Part shown: one piece after another, positions 32,835-44,249 of the stretch | Layout of the letters: each line of letters opens with the position of its first letter | Position numbering within the stretch: position 1 is the first letter of the stretch | The notes under the pieces: model-generated | Database searches by the model: none | What the model was told of the DNA's origin: nothing | Seen by the model: only the letters and a program-made list of their open reading frames with translations | Program-made: the position numbers and the translations under genes | Assembly: GCA_002633025.1 (NCBI GenBank) | Contig: NMRB01000378.1 | Coordinates: forward strand, 281,272-345,271 | Length of the DNA stretch: 64,000 nt | Reading direction: 5' to 3' | DNA from: Notospermus geniculatus | Lineage: Eukaryota > Nemertea > Pilidiophora > Heteronemertea > Lineidae

Positions 32835-33114
32835 ACAGCACCTTGCACAATTGACCTCCCATCCGCACCGCGCACCATCCACGTACCACATGCAGCGTCA
32901 TGCGCGTACCGTCCTCGTATCTTCCGTGGACGTCGCACGCCGTCATGGAAGGCATGTAGTGAAGACGTAACGTCATTTGCCCGTGGTGGGCGGACGACAC
33001 GCAGAAGAGACGTGTGACGCACTCGTACCATACGCAATGACCTGAAGCGTACCCTCCGCGTGACATACCCGGAAGGTATGTGGATAAAGATAGGTCAATT
33101 GTGCAACGTACTGT
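32835..33114. mobile_element. Short TIR element (MITE), family 1, copy 2
   Basis: Inverse of the 5828-6097 copy: CTTGCACAATTGACCTCCC on the left, TAGGTCAATTGTGCAACGTA on the right, and shared inner blocks (TCATGGAAGGCATG, GAAGACGTAACGTCATT). The left tip has a few substitutions and the right TIR has lost part of GGGAGG. Confidence 0.85.
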
Positions 33115-34811
33115 GTCATCAACTGAGACATTTTTGAAATTTAGGCCTAATTTGGACATAATGTTGGAAAGGCTCTCTTCTTTCCTCAGCTGTCGACACT
33201 CGGATGACATCAGTATTCATTAAGACTACCGTTGAAATTAGTTCTTCCGAGCAATTAAATCTCATATGATGTTCAGGGTGTCTGGCCTAGTGCTGCAACA
33301 AGCATATTCATATATCCCACCTTAATGAAGCCAACTTGATTAATGAGGTCTAGCTGGGTTGCATACGAAGGATGCATGTGAAAATCACATACAAATTTCA
33401 TTGGAGAAATCCGCAGGGAACTCTGAGTGTATTGATGTGATGAGCTATAATGGGAAATGCATTGGCCACCTAATGGAATACAGACTGTTTATTTCATAGT
33501 CTGTGTATAATGCAACATTTCATGACTAATGCCAGCATTAAGTACCACTTGCATCCCGATAAATACAGTACCAAGTTTCAGGCGTTGCAGGCTATGTACA
33601 ACATGAGATGAGATACTGCAAGTTCAATGTAACATCATCATTCACAGTATTGCAGGCTATAACTGATTCATGATAAAAGTGGCCTTCATTTTCAAAGCAG
33701 GTAACAACAAAATAACATCATAAATTCGAAACCGCATTCAAATTAAAACAAATGGGCAATCATCATTTCCTGGTCACTGATCGTGGATTGATATATTCAA
33801 ATGCCATCGTTTCCGATGGCATGTTGTAAAGTGGGCTCGATTCAGCCACCAATGGTGCAGAGGGTTGTATGTCAATATGAAATGAACTAGAGTTCAGTTG
33901 AGTCTGCATGCAGACTCTGGAGTCTCCGCCACGCGTCGCATGTCACACTAGGCCTATAAGAGACATGCACGGCCATGAGCACTCTAATGAAAAAAGGCTA
34001 TTGCTGTGTTATAAAGCCGGTGACAGACTGGCGCGTACGCGCGCGTCGGGCTGGCGTTCTGCCAAACAGATTCTTCAGCAGGTGTTCCGGTCTGTGTTAC
34101 CGCCTCCCTGATTGGTTGGAAAACTCAATAAGGTACCTGAAGACTGCTTGTCTTTATGTAATGGTATAAGCCGGAACAGCGCAGTCGGTAGCCAAGATTC
34201 AGAATTTCGCCCCGAAAATGAAATTTTAGGGTCTAATTAAAGGTTAGTTAATAGCATTACTGCTAGCCCAAATACACAATTTTATATCAGAATGTACGGA
34301 GCAGGGTTTATACTTAAGTAATAAACTTGGTGTGATAGATTAAAAAAGATATAAAAAAGATATCGATTTTTCACATTCTGTGCGTGCATTATTTTGTGCT
34401 TAGATATCTCTTCACCTTAACCATGTTAACCGTCTGTGTATTGATCGACACAGGTGTGATAGAACCTAATGTTCCCGATATCAGATCCGCTTCGTTTGTA
34501 TAGGGGACTTCTCGTGACAGAAGTTCCTGTCTCGTAGTGTCCGGCTTATTGTAGCTGACTCTTAAGCCTCGCTTATGTCGCCCTACGCTGTGATAGAAAC
34601 AGCGTCAACAAGTTGCAACTGATAACTTATGTCACCACCGACAAGAAAAATGTATACAATTAGCAATAACAAAAACATCTGGAAAAGGACCTTATAAAAT
34701 GTATATTTTTATTGTATCGGATGCACAAGTAAACATAAGTAACAGGCAAATTGCAAGTCATCAACATTGAACTCTGTTCGCACTTCGTGACTAAGATTTT
34801 CTACTAAATAA
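33115..34811. other. Intergenic stretch
   Basis: No gene supported. An alternating CGCGTACGCGCGCG stretch lies near 34031. The run AAAAAAGATATAAAAAAGATATCG is near 34344. Confidence 0.5.
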
Positions 34812-35051
34812 ATGGATATGAACAAGAAGGATTTTGTTAATACATTGTATCAGAGTACTCTTTTAGCCGGAGTAACAATTGGTTATTCCTATGTATTGAG
34901 AAGATTTCTTAGAATCAACATCGGATCACCGAGTCAAGCTAATTTAGAAGAAATTTTGAAATTAGGTGGCGTTGTTGCAGTTAGTAACATGAGTTTAGAT
35001 TATTTGTACCAGCAGGGGATTATTCCACATAATATAGTGAAAGCAACTTAA
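34812..35051 (+). CDS. Small membrane-type protein, unrecognised
   Basis: 79 residues from ATG at 34812 to TAA. Two hydrophobic stretches (LLAGVTIGYSYVL, residues about 17-29; and a KLGGVVAVSNMSLDYLY stretch, about 51-67) with a basic RRFLR segment between. The codon usage is A/T-rich at third positions, unlike the neighbours. Short two-helix proteins of this kind are found among virion genes of Maverick/adintovirus-type elements, but no other gene of such an element is present here, so that origin is only a suggestion. No splice sites are needed. Confidence 0.4.
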   Translation: MDMNKKDFVNTLYQSTLLAGVTIGYSYVLRRFLRINIGSPSQANLEEILKLGGVVAVSNMSLDYLYQQGIIPHNIVKAT

Positions 35052-35373
35052 GTTTCACTGTAACATTTATTACAAAGTAATAGGGAATTGAAAGGATGTG
35101 CGCGGCATAATGGCTGAAACCAATCAAAAGTGGTCGAATTTGTCGAACTATTTTCTCCCCACACAAATTGACCAGCAGACGGGTTTGATGAACTGAAAAT
35201 ACTCTCAAACTGACCAGCAGACGGGTTTGATGAAATGAAAAATGGTCGAATTTGTCGAACTGGTTTAAACTGGTTATACCTCCAAAACCTCCGATCTGGA
35301 TCCCCTCAATTCCCTATTACTCAATCTCCTTGGTATTACTAGTGTAGTAGTATGTAGTGCTGTTTCACTTCAG
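35052..35373. other. Spacer with short duplication
   Basis: ACCAGCAGACGGGTTTGATG occurs twice (near 35171 and 35213), with TGGTCGAATTTGTCGAAC also repeated. This stretch leads into the exon-4 acceptor of the truncated UNC-93 copy. Confidence 0.6.
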
Positions 35374-36642
35374 GTGTACCTGCTCATTGGAATCTATGTG
35401 TTATTGGGAGTTCTTGCCGTGATAATCATCGCCATCTTTCTTGATCACGTGGATCATCACACCGCCGACTCGGGGGAAGTTGGTAAAAGACGGCGATGTT
35501 CGCCAGCACTCCTCGTGGCCACGTTCCGCCATTTGAGACACCCGAACCAGGTGCTCATCATTCCTTTTACTATTTACATTGGTCTACAGTCGGGTTTTAT
35601 AAGTGGTGACTACACAAAGGTAACATCCAAATCACACAGTTCCTATATAATTTTGACTGAAGGCGAATCACAGAATGATACATTGGATAGCAATTCTATT
35701 AAAGCCCAACAGTATGCATTAGTATGCATTAGGTGACTCCTTTTCCCTCCCCACCTTGATAAGACTGGTCTCCTGTCTAACCTATATACATGTACATGTA
35801 CACTGTATAGCCAGTGGTAACAGCGAGGCTGGACTGATACCATTTCGAAACAAAAATGGCCGCCATACCTTCATCACTTGAGAAGTTCAACGAGCTGTTA
35901 TAGCGTGACTAACCCTTCATCAAGGTAACATGCTTCAACTCATTCTTTTATGTGTAGCAACACTCCCAATGTAATTGGCAACTTAGGTCATTCAAATAGA
36001 CAGATTTGAACAGTCTTATCGAGCATGCATTTCGAAGTTGCCAAAAGGTCAACTGAGGTTACGTCGGCCGTCGCGAGATACAAAACCTACCTAACGCATA
36101 CTTGCCTCATCAACTCGGGCGAAGCTGCAATTTCTGAAGTACTGTAAATCATGATATAAAATATCAAATATCAATATCTACATTTTATTACAGTCTTACG
36201 TCAGCTGTGCGTTAGGTATCCACATGATCGGCTTCGTGATGGTCTGTTATGGAGTATCGGGTTCAATTTTATCCGTTATCTCAGGGAAGATTCTCAAGTA
36301 CACGGGAAGAGCACCATTTTTCTGGACAGGTAAGGGTGAGAGTCTGGCTTGGAACATTTTAACATGTCAATGCTGATCACCTTTACGTATAATTATTCCT
36401 TTCCTGATTATTTTTTAGATGCAGTTGTTCACGCAAGTGTTATGGTCGCTCTTCTCCTTTGGCATCCGATTCCAGACCAACTCCCTGTCTTCTTCGTTCT
36501 CGCAGCTTTGTGGGGCATCTCTGATGCTGTTTTGCGATCACAAATGAATGGTAAGGTGATTGCACCTCAGCCTACACAATCAGGGCATTGGGATACTTGC
36601 ATGCTCCGAAGACTCTATTTGTTGTGTTGACTCCGGTACTAT

Positions 36643-37438
36643 CAGGGGCGGATCCAGGGGGGGGGGGGGGCGCACCGGGCGCGCGCCNCCCCCCCCCTTC
36701 CGGGCCAGAGTGCCCTTTTTCGGCATAGGGTGCCTTTTTCGGCACAGAGCCGAAAAAGGCATTTCATGCCGGGAAATAGCGTTATGGGCACTCTTATTTT
36801 CTAAAATTTTCCCGGGTGAGGCCCCGGGCCCCGCCAACAGAGCCGAAAAAGGCATTTCCATGCCTGGAAATGGCGTTAAAACACTCTTAGTTTCTAAAAT
36901 TTTCTCGGGGGACGCCCCAGGACCTGCCGCCGATATTTGATCCTCTCGGATAGCCTACTCTTTTGGCAGAGAGTGCCTTCTTCGGCACAAAGCCGAAAAA
37001 AGGCATTTCCGTGCCGGGAAATGGCGTTAAAGCACTCTTAGTTTCTAAAATTTTCCCGGGGGAGGCCCCCCGGACCCCCCGCCGATATTTCGCCTCGCGC
37101 CTGCGGCGCTCGCTGCTAGGGACTAGGATACGGCCCGGCATTTTATCAAATCTTTGCCCCAAAACTCCGGGACCTTCGTATGGCCCTGTCCCGCCCCGTC
37201 CAGGTCGCTCTTGCCTTGCATTGAGGATGCTCTTCACACATGTACGCTAACGAATTCGAATTTCGGGCTTCAAATTACGGAAATCGATGTGAATTCGAAT
37301 CCATTGTTTGCATAGCATATGATGTACGGTATATAAAATCTAAGTCCCTGAAGAGGCCTGGGCTTTTCCATAGGGTATTGCCCTTTTGGCCCTGTCTGCA
37401 CCCCCCCCCCCGTAGGCAAAATCCTGGATCCGCCCCTG
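36643..37438. mobile_element. hAT-type nonautonomous element in intron 6 of copy A
   Basis: Ends CAGGGGCGGATCCAGG and CCTGGATCCGCCCCTG, a common hAT terminus. Copy B lacks it (48676 region reads GGTACTTCGTCTG straight through), giving a clean empty site. The expected 8-bp target TACTTCGT is on the right; the left copy reads TACTAT, so it is altered. The interior holds three unequal copies of a unit of about 120 bp (GAGCCGAAAAAGGCATTT, CACTCTTA, TTTTCCCGGG). One N at 36688 sits in a poly-G/poly-C patch. Confidence 0.88.
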
Positions 37439-37907
37439 TACTTCGTCTGAAAATGCTGGGGAAACCCGTAATTGACGAGTCATTATTTCTTGCATCCAGT
37501 GTGATATTTTCCATGCTCGAGCGAAGGCGTCCTTTACATGTAGGTGCACTTGCTTAGTTCTAAAATATCATAACCTGTACGAAGGTATTGTGTAATATTC
37601 GCATTCATAATGGTATGTGCTTTTTTCTAGCGATGTATGGATGTATCTTCACCACTGAGGAACATGACGCTGCCTTTGCCAACTACGGATTGTGGGAAGC
37701 TGTAGGCTATAGCATGGCATTCGCCTATTCCAGTTTTATCTGTACCAACATAAAACTGTACATCCTGCTGGCATTTCTTACTACTGGGATGATCGGGTTT
37801 ACTATCATTGAAATCAGTGAATACCGGAGGAAAAAAACACGGACAGCAAAAACAATAAAAAGTGGTAATACAGCCGGGGACTCTAGTTTTTCCGAGTCCT
37901 TAATCAG

Positions 37908-37944
37908 GTGTTGGAGGAATTATACGGACTTCCTCCAAGATCAG
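37908..37944 (+). repeat. 37-bp hairpin insertion in exon 7 of copy A
   Basis: Relative to copy B, 37 bases are inserted after AATCAG. They contain TTGGAGGAA and its inverse TTCCTCCAA and end by repeating ATCAG. The frame shifts and the C-terminus becomes longer (ending DQVHHNMT instead of RFTNT). Confidence 0.8.
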
Positions 37945-37965
37945 GTTCACCATAACATGACATGA

Positions 37966-38982
37966 TCGGGCAATATATGACAGATTTCTAATACTAGTAT
38001 TTGATTGCGGCGAATGACGTGACGTTGAGGTCATATGTCAACGAAGCATTTGGGTGTACCAGGGTATATGATACTTCCCAGGATTTGACAACATCCTCAG
38101 TGCCAAGAGTAAAAAAAAGTAAGACACCACACTCTATAAATTTAGAAGATCGGAAGGTTTGTCATTAACAAGAGGCTGACATTAACCGATACGATGCCAA
38201 ACTCGTCCCCAGTGGGTTTACGTTCCTACAACACCACTGGAAAGGGCTGTCGACTTCAGGAATACTGCGCATGCGCGATATAGTAATTTTATGAGGCGAA
38301 TCACACTGAGCTGGTACCCGCGGCATGATGTTCCCAACTAAACTATTCGTTTGAAATTGCTCTAATACTCAAACAACTTCGTGTTTCGGGTGTATTATAT
38401 GATTCTTTAGGCATATAAGATATTTTTCAGTCATCGAAGAACGAAATATTGTGGGAAACAACATTTTGGCACGCTGCCAGCGGTTGACCAGAAATTTTGG
38501 TCAGGTCGCAGCCCTTTCCAGAGATATCCTCGGATGAGGTAGATCTGGGTACGAGATTGATACGATGCAACGACTGATCTGTGATAGTACTTCAAATAAA
38601 CAAGCAAGTGCAATTACAATGTTATTTTTCCTTTCGTCACAGGAAATGAAAGATAATGTATGATGACTTCATTGTTTACATTCAATGTTTGTAAAATGGA
38701 TGTTTACATTATGTTATTTGGACTTTTGGGACATACCAACCCAACAAATTGAATACCTTCCATATCAATAGAATTTCTAGATGGGCATGCCACCAACAAT
38801 TGCTTATAAGACGAAGAAAGACTGGACACAAACAAAAACTAGAGGCATCGGAGATGCCGTAGGCTTGCCTGTTTGTTGTGCTTTGTTGATGCTTGGGTTT
38901 ACTTGAAGAGGGGAAATGGGTTAGCAGGTGACGAGGGCAGGCTATGACTGTATGGAAATGGGAGGTCAACTTCCAGAGGTTT
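37966..38982. other. Downstream flank of copy A
   Basis: The first 120 bp match the flank of copy B, interrupted there by about 360 bp of extra sequence. The rest shows no gene. Confidence 0.55.
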
Positions 38983-39025
38983 GCAAATTTTCGACCCCAA
39001 CCGGGGTCTTCTTCAGGCTGGCACT
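38983..39025 (-). ncRNA. Hammerhead-like core motif, copy 2
   Basis: On the minus strand: CCAG, CTGAAGA, stem GACCCC/GGGGTC with GGTT loop, GAAAA, and CTGG further on, which can pair with CCAG as stem I. Same motif as 7626-7665. Stem III is weak here. Confidence 0.35.
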
Positions 39026-39349
39026 TTCTTGCACGATACCCAGTTTTACTTTGATACCAAACATGACTACCTTGGGTCAAGTGGTCACTAAATCATTGAA
39101 GTAAGTCGATTCAAACTGACACATTACGTTTAGTCATAGGTCAGCAGCGCCACATATTAGTTTAGTTTTGCACCAGATGTTTTTTAGATACATTCTAGTA
39201 GTAATGCACTGTAAAGGAATTTCTAAAAAATATTAACACATCCAGGGCTCAACTCAACTGCAGTAAAAACCAATTTTCACGAAAGCAATCGCAGCGCCCC
39301 CTTTATCGTAATTAATATCACATAGTAGGTCTATAATCCCTGGTGAATT

Positions 39350-40460
39350 GAGATGATGTTTTATTAGACCCTTGCGGGTGGCAAGGACACACATGCTAGG
39401 CCTCTTTGGTGAATCGAGATCCACACCTTCTTAGAGCCCTTGGTTGGGAAGGGGTTAATGTTGCATGTGACAGTCCTGACACAAAGGTCTTGGTGAATTG
39501 AGTACCGGTAGATCAGGCTTTCCGCCAGGATTTTCAAGGAGGGGGAGAAAAAAAATTTTGAAAAAAAAATTTTTTTTGAAAAAAAAATTTTCAAAATTTT
39601 TTTCCGGATTTTTTTTGTTAAAAATGGCCTCCAGAGTCATTTTTTACACTCCAAAATGCAAAATTAGTCTTCCTTCTGCATGAAAATTGCATTTGAAATG
39701 TAAGAAATTAAAGAAAAACACTACTGAAGTGAAAATAGTGATGTTTGAAAAAGGTTAGTCTGCAAACTTGAGGGGGGATATCCCCTCCTTGAAATTTTTG
39801 AGGAGGGGATCATCCCCTCTCCCCCCCCCCTCTGGGAGAAACACCGGGGAGAAACACTGGGTAGATACTTTATAAGCTGGATGTCTTAATTGGGTGGGAA
39901 GTGGTTAATTAACTTAATACACACATAGGCCCTAGACCTGGGCCTAATCCACGGTGAATGGGGAACCCGCACACTAACTTCACAACGTGGCGCTGCGAGC
40001 GATGTGACCGAAATCTCTTTTTTCTAACGTTATTTCCATTTATTTCTGGCGTGAAAATAAACTATTTGTGTTGGTCGCATGACAGTAAAACTTACATCAT
40101 CGTGTAGCAGATGAAATTTTCTTTTAAACTAATTCTTTTTTTTCTTAAAATTAAGAGATCCGATAGCGATAAGGACAACGTCATTTGTGTCATTCTTCCT
40201 GTAGAAAAATGCGCAGGAAATTTTTTCATGACGCAACGTCAACACCTAAAATGACATCAATGACGTCGTTTCGGTACAATCGCTCGCAGCGCCGACCTGT
40301 CGGGATAAACCGCAGGGCGGGTTCCTCATTGAAGTGATATTTTATTAGACCCCTTGGCCCTCGCTGGGAAGGGGTTAATAACCAAATGACCAGATGACTG
40401 GCCTACAATCCTTGTTGAATATCAAGATAGATACGTTACCTTATTAGACCCCTTGGCAGG
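39350..40460. repeat. Repeat block with TTATTAGACCC motif
   Basis: TTTTATTAGACCC with GGGAAGGGGTTAAT following occurs at 39357-39455 and 40340-40380, and again near 40442. Between them is an A/T homopolymer palindrome at 39540-39610. No gene. Confidence 0.5.
39540..39610. repeat. A/T homopolymer palindrome
   Basis: AAAAAAAATTTTGAAAAAAA and its inverse blocks alternate for about 70 bp and end TTTTTCCGGATTTTTTTTG. Confidence 0.8.
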
Positions 40461-41370
40461 AAAGGCGCCCTATAGCTCTTCCGTCACCAAAACAATGAAC
40501 ACAAAACCACAGGGGACCCAAGAGCAACAGCTCTATCCCACAACAACCAGGAGCCAAAAAAGTTGCAGGCATATTCTCAGCATTTGCCATCATGCCCAAG
40601 TCCCAGCTCATGGTTCATAGAAGGCCAGGGGCACCTCACTGTAGACAATGTTTACAAATTCAGACTATTTCCCGGTTTTTCCATCCAACCTCGGCCACTC
40701 GCATCACATTCGACGTGAATGCGTCAAAATTCGGCACTGTCATTGACTGTGTACAGTTTGGGTTGGAAATTGTGTTGTCTGCCCCCCTAGATGCACGACT
40801 ATTACAACAGCCGACAGTTAACCACCTGTGGACGAGTGCGTCACTCTCCCGTTTTCCCCCAAGTGATCACAATAGGCTTGCTGCGCATGCGCAGGCAAGC
40901 CTAAAAATGTAAATTAACAATGATTTTCGTGGCCCGCGAAAATACCCGTGATACATTATCTTTAATATGGTTGAAGTTCTGTGATTCGAAATAACAAAAG
41001 CAGCGGGCAGTAGAATGTATACCTGATAATTTCAGGGTGATCACGAGATAGTTCAGAAACTCACCACCTAAACAGAACTGTTAAAAAGTAATATTTGTGG
41101 TCGAAGGTATCAAACGCTTTACTTAAGTCCAGTAACTTGATTATAACTTGGGGAACGGGCAGTACAACTTATTACCTGGCACTCAGGATGGTCACATAGA
41201 CACATAGAGGGTATTTTTTGTAGCATTTCCATGCCATCCACTTTAGGTATATTCGTGGACTGGACCATTTCTGGATGATGTGCTCGTTTGATGTGTGTCT
41301 TCAGATTGCCTGCAAATAATAAGAGATTCTGCTTTAGGATTCTTTTCAAACAAGTTGACCTCATTTTTTT
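40461..41370. other. Intergenic stretch
   Basis: No gene with support. The open frame 40592-40912 lacks any recognisable feature. Confidence 0.5.
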
Positions 41371-42523
41371 AGCTCACCTCTGTGGAGGTGAGCTTCTCTC
41401 ATGGTGTGTCGTCCGTCGTACGTCGTCGTCCGGCGTCGTCCGTCGCCCGTCGTCGTTAACAGGGGTGGCACGTTTCTAAACCGCTTGGGTTACAAACTTG
41501 AAATTTGGTGTACAGTACCCTATGGTAAAAACTATCTCTGGACCGAAACTTAGCGCTGTTGCTTGTACACTCTGGCCTGTAGGGGGCGCTTTGTGAAAAC
41601 CTTCTTTCGGCCTTATCTCCTGAACGCTGTTATGGTGGGTTCCTCTGGTGAAACTTCATCACATAATCCCGGGTTTTTGATTTGACCTACTTTTCAAGGT
41701 CACAGAGGTCAAAGTTCAAAATTCACTGTTTGGTGGCACATTTCATTGCTATTTGTTCTAGGCACCCTGCACGAATGCACCAAATTTCAACCCGATCGGA
41801 CTTCAAATATGGCCGCCAGGAAGCCATCTTGAAAAATGGACTTTGACTCACATTTTATAAATAGGAGTAGGTAGGATGTTTTAACGTTGTCAAAATATAT
41901 ATCTAGGTACCATAAAAATATATGGTAAGTTTCAGTCAGATTCGACGTCAAATATGGCCGCCAGGGAGCCATCTTGAGAAATGGACTTCGACCCACGCCT
42001 CATAAATAGTGGGAGCTATGATGCTTTGACTGTGCCTAAATATGTGTCTTGGTACTGTCTACTTATATGCCAAATTTCGGTTCAATTAGAGTTCAACATG
42101 GCTGCCAAGCTGCCATCTTGAAAAATTGACTTTCGCCATATCTCATCGGTAGTAAATGTTACGATGTTTCAGTGTTGTCTAAATATCTATGCAAGTATCC
42201 TGTACATTCCTGCTGATATTTCAGTCCCAACGAACGTCACGTGTGGCCACCAGGTGGCCATCTTGAAAAATAGAATTTTTGAAATCTGTGACCTAGACAG
42301 GAAAGCAGTTTGTTCACAAATACCACTTGTATTCAGAAATTGTACTCCTTCTGGGTGCCATCACCTGAGTTTATGTCATTGACTGATAATGCTGATAAGA
42401 TCATAAAAATACTTCTTGGTTTGTTCAGCTTCATTTTATCTGTACTGATCCTTCATGATTCATAGTTTCACACTTAACCATGGAGACCTGTCACAGAGGT
42501 GAGCACAATGGCCCTGGCCATTT
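41371..42523 (+). mobile_element. 1.15-kb dispersed element with hairpin ends, copy 1
   Basis: Starts with a perfect 10-bp hairpin AGCTCACCTC-TGTG-GAGGTGAGCT and ends ACAATGGCCCTGGCCATT, another hairpin. The interior has repeated units (GGCCGCCAGG, GCCATCTTGA) related to the 25.2-26.0 kb array. Copy 2 is inverse at 45169-46350. There is no long frame. Terminal hairpins without TIRs suggest a nonautonomous Helitron-like class, an inference only. Confidence 0.75.
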
Positions 42524-43005
42524 CATTATGTTTAATCCGAGTTTCTAATACAGCTGGCCAAATTAGTAGCACATCAACAACTGACATACCTTTTTGTACG
42601 AATCCGTATTCAGATGGAGCGTAGTGCATTTTACACTACGCTGACGTCGTGCACTGACGTCAAGAATCGCGGCGATGATTTGTGCTTTTCAAATTCAATT
42701 CAGTGGGGCTTTAACTTCGTGTGCGAGTTCGGGAATCTGGTGCAGTGAATCGTAAATCGAGTCACAGGTCGACTGCGAAAGGAACAGGTCCATCGGGATA
42801 GCAAACAAGTTGAGCATGTTCAACTCTTGCGATTGGTGATCATTATGATCGGAGACTGATGCCGACCGATCGTCGCAGGTGCGACGCAACTGCAGATCCG
42901 GAAAAATCAGTCGCCGCCTGTTCTCTGACGTCGCAAGGTCGACCTGACATCAGCATTTCGGAATGCCTTTGAATACGAATACATTATGCAAATGACATCC
43001 CGCAT
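42524..43005. other. Intergenic stretch
   Basis: A small palindrome GTAGTGCATTTTACACTAC at 42620-42638. No gene. Confidence 0.5.
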
Positions 43006-43165
43006 GTAACGTTTTTCAGTGAGGCCCGTGTGCCAGTGTGACATTAGATTGACGGAATAAGCGGCGACTTGACAATGATCGACATGAGAAACAGCAAGTC
43101 CGTTTCCCAGTGTGTTCCGAACAATGGGAATCACACAGAAAAACGGCCACACTGAAAAACGTTAC
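43006..43165. mobile_element. MITE, 160 bp
   Basis: Perfect 16-bp inverted ends GTAACGTTTTTCAGTG, with the pairing continuing as GGCC/GGCC and CAGTGTGA/TCACAC. No coding. Confidence 0.85.
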
Positions 43166-43206
43166 ACCGGTTTAATACTTTCCAACCCACTTACAACCTG
43201 GGCTGA

Positions 43207-43305
43207 GCGCACAGAAAGTCCGATAGTGCTAGACCGGTGCCTATCGGCAGTTAGTTACGAAACCGCCGATAGGCGCACCAAAAGCACTGACTTTCTGCGC
43301 GGTCG
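43207..43305. repeat. Palindromic mini-element, about 100 bp
   Basis: Left GCGCACAGAAAGTC and GTGCCTATCGGC pair with right GCCGATAGGCGCAC and GACTTTCTGCGC. It lies 40 bp from the MITE above. Confidence 0.8.
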
Positions 43306-44249
43306 GCCCAGTTCAGCAGACTGCCGTACGTGCGGCAGCGGTCATTTCATTGAACGCTTTGAGCCTAGGCCCTACGTACATGTTTAGGCCTCAATACATA
43401 TGAAGTCATTCGGAACACCTCGGGTCTTTCCGTCGTTGTTCGGGAAAGCCCCTCGGATGTCATACAGTCATGCGCGGAGTGATTCTGGACGTGATCGCGT
43501 CCCAAATTGTTAGGCTGCCGCATCACTCATAACAAGTAGCCACCTCCGCGAACAAAATATAACACCTGCAAACCCTGGCTGTCTGAAGGGGTGTTTATCG
43601 CTCAAATATCAATAAATTGGTATATATTTGATACGCTGTATGTAAACTTGAAAGTGACACGCCAGTAATGTGGTTAATTACACATTTTGGTGATCATGCC
43701 GGGAAGTGGGAAAGTAGCTCTCGCCGCTTATACGTATAATATACGTTGTAATGAAATCCCTCAAATTACTCGATAGAATTCATGTAAAACGCATGGACAG
43801 CATTGGATCAGTACACTATTGACATGATTGAGTACTAAAACACACAAAATGATCATATAATGTGTGATTTTCGTCATTTCAATACTATATATTAGCGAAC
43901 TATTTAGCGGAAGAACACTCCGCCAGTCTGCGTAATCGGCGCGCCGCATCACATATCCTTCCATTTCAATATGGCCGCTTATGTATGACATTAGAGATTG
44001 AAATCTGGCAAAGTTTCAAGCTCTAAGTTGAGAATGATATGAAGTCGACAATAATGATCGATACGGTCACATGTAGATCTAGGCCGCGTAGGAATCTACA
44101 TCCCGGATCTACATATGATTTACATGTATGTCTGAACGCAGGTAGTACGGTGATATCATCCTGTACCTGCTTCTAAGCATACTGTGCGTAGGCCTAAATA
44201 TTCTCCTAGCTTGTACCTCAAACGGTAGCAATCGCCGGCAGGTAAAACG
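43306..44249. other. Upstream region of UNC-93 copy B
   Basis: No gene seen. A promoter motif could not be recognised with confidence. Confidence 0.5.

Larger units (their letters stand above)
35374..37965 (+). pseudogene. UNC-93-family gene copy A, 5'-truncated (exons 4-7)
   Basis: Exons 35374-35619, 36194-36329, 36419-36550 and 37631-37965, each with AG and GT borders, join in frame to 282 residues equal to the C-terminal half of copy B. The protein is of the UNC-93 type, a major facilitator-related multi-pass membrane family (C. elegans UNC-93 regulates a two-pore potassium channel; vertebrate UNC93B1 handles Toll-like receptors). VYLLIGIYVLLGVLAVIIIA opens exon 4, and LPVFFVLAALWGISDAVLR and AAFANYGLWEA are family-like blocks. 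Exons 1-3 are absent upstream, so it lacks a start. A 796-bp hAT element sits in the last intron and a 37-bp insertion changes the last residues. Open throughout, but I expect no normal product. Confidence 0.85.

Noticed and set aside
34031-34050. Alternating purine-pyrimidine CGCGTACGCGCGCG as Z-DNA site
   Set aside because: Too short to claim function.
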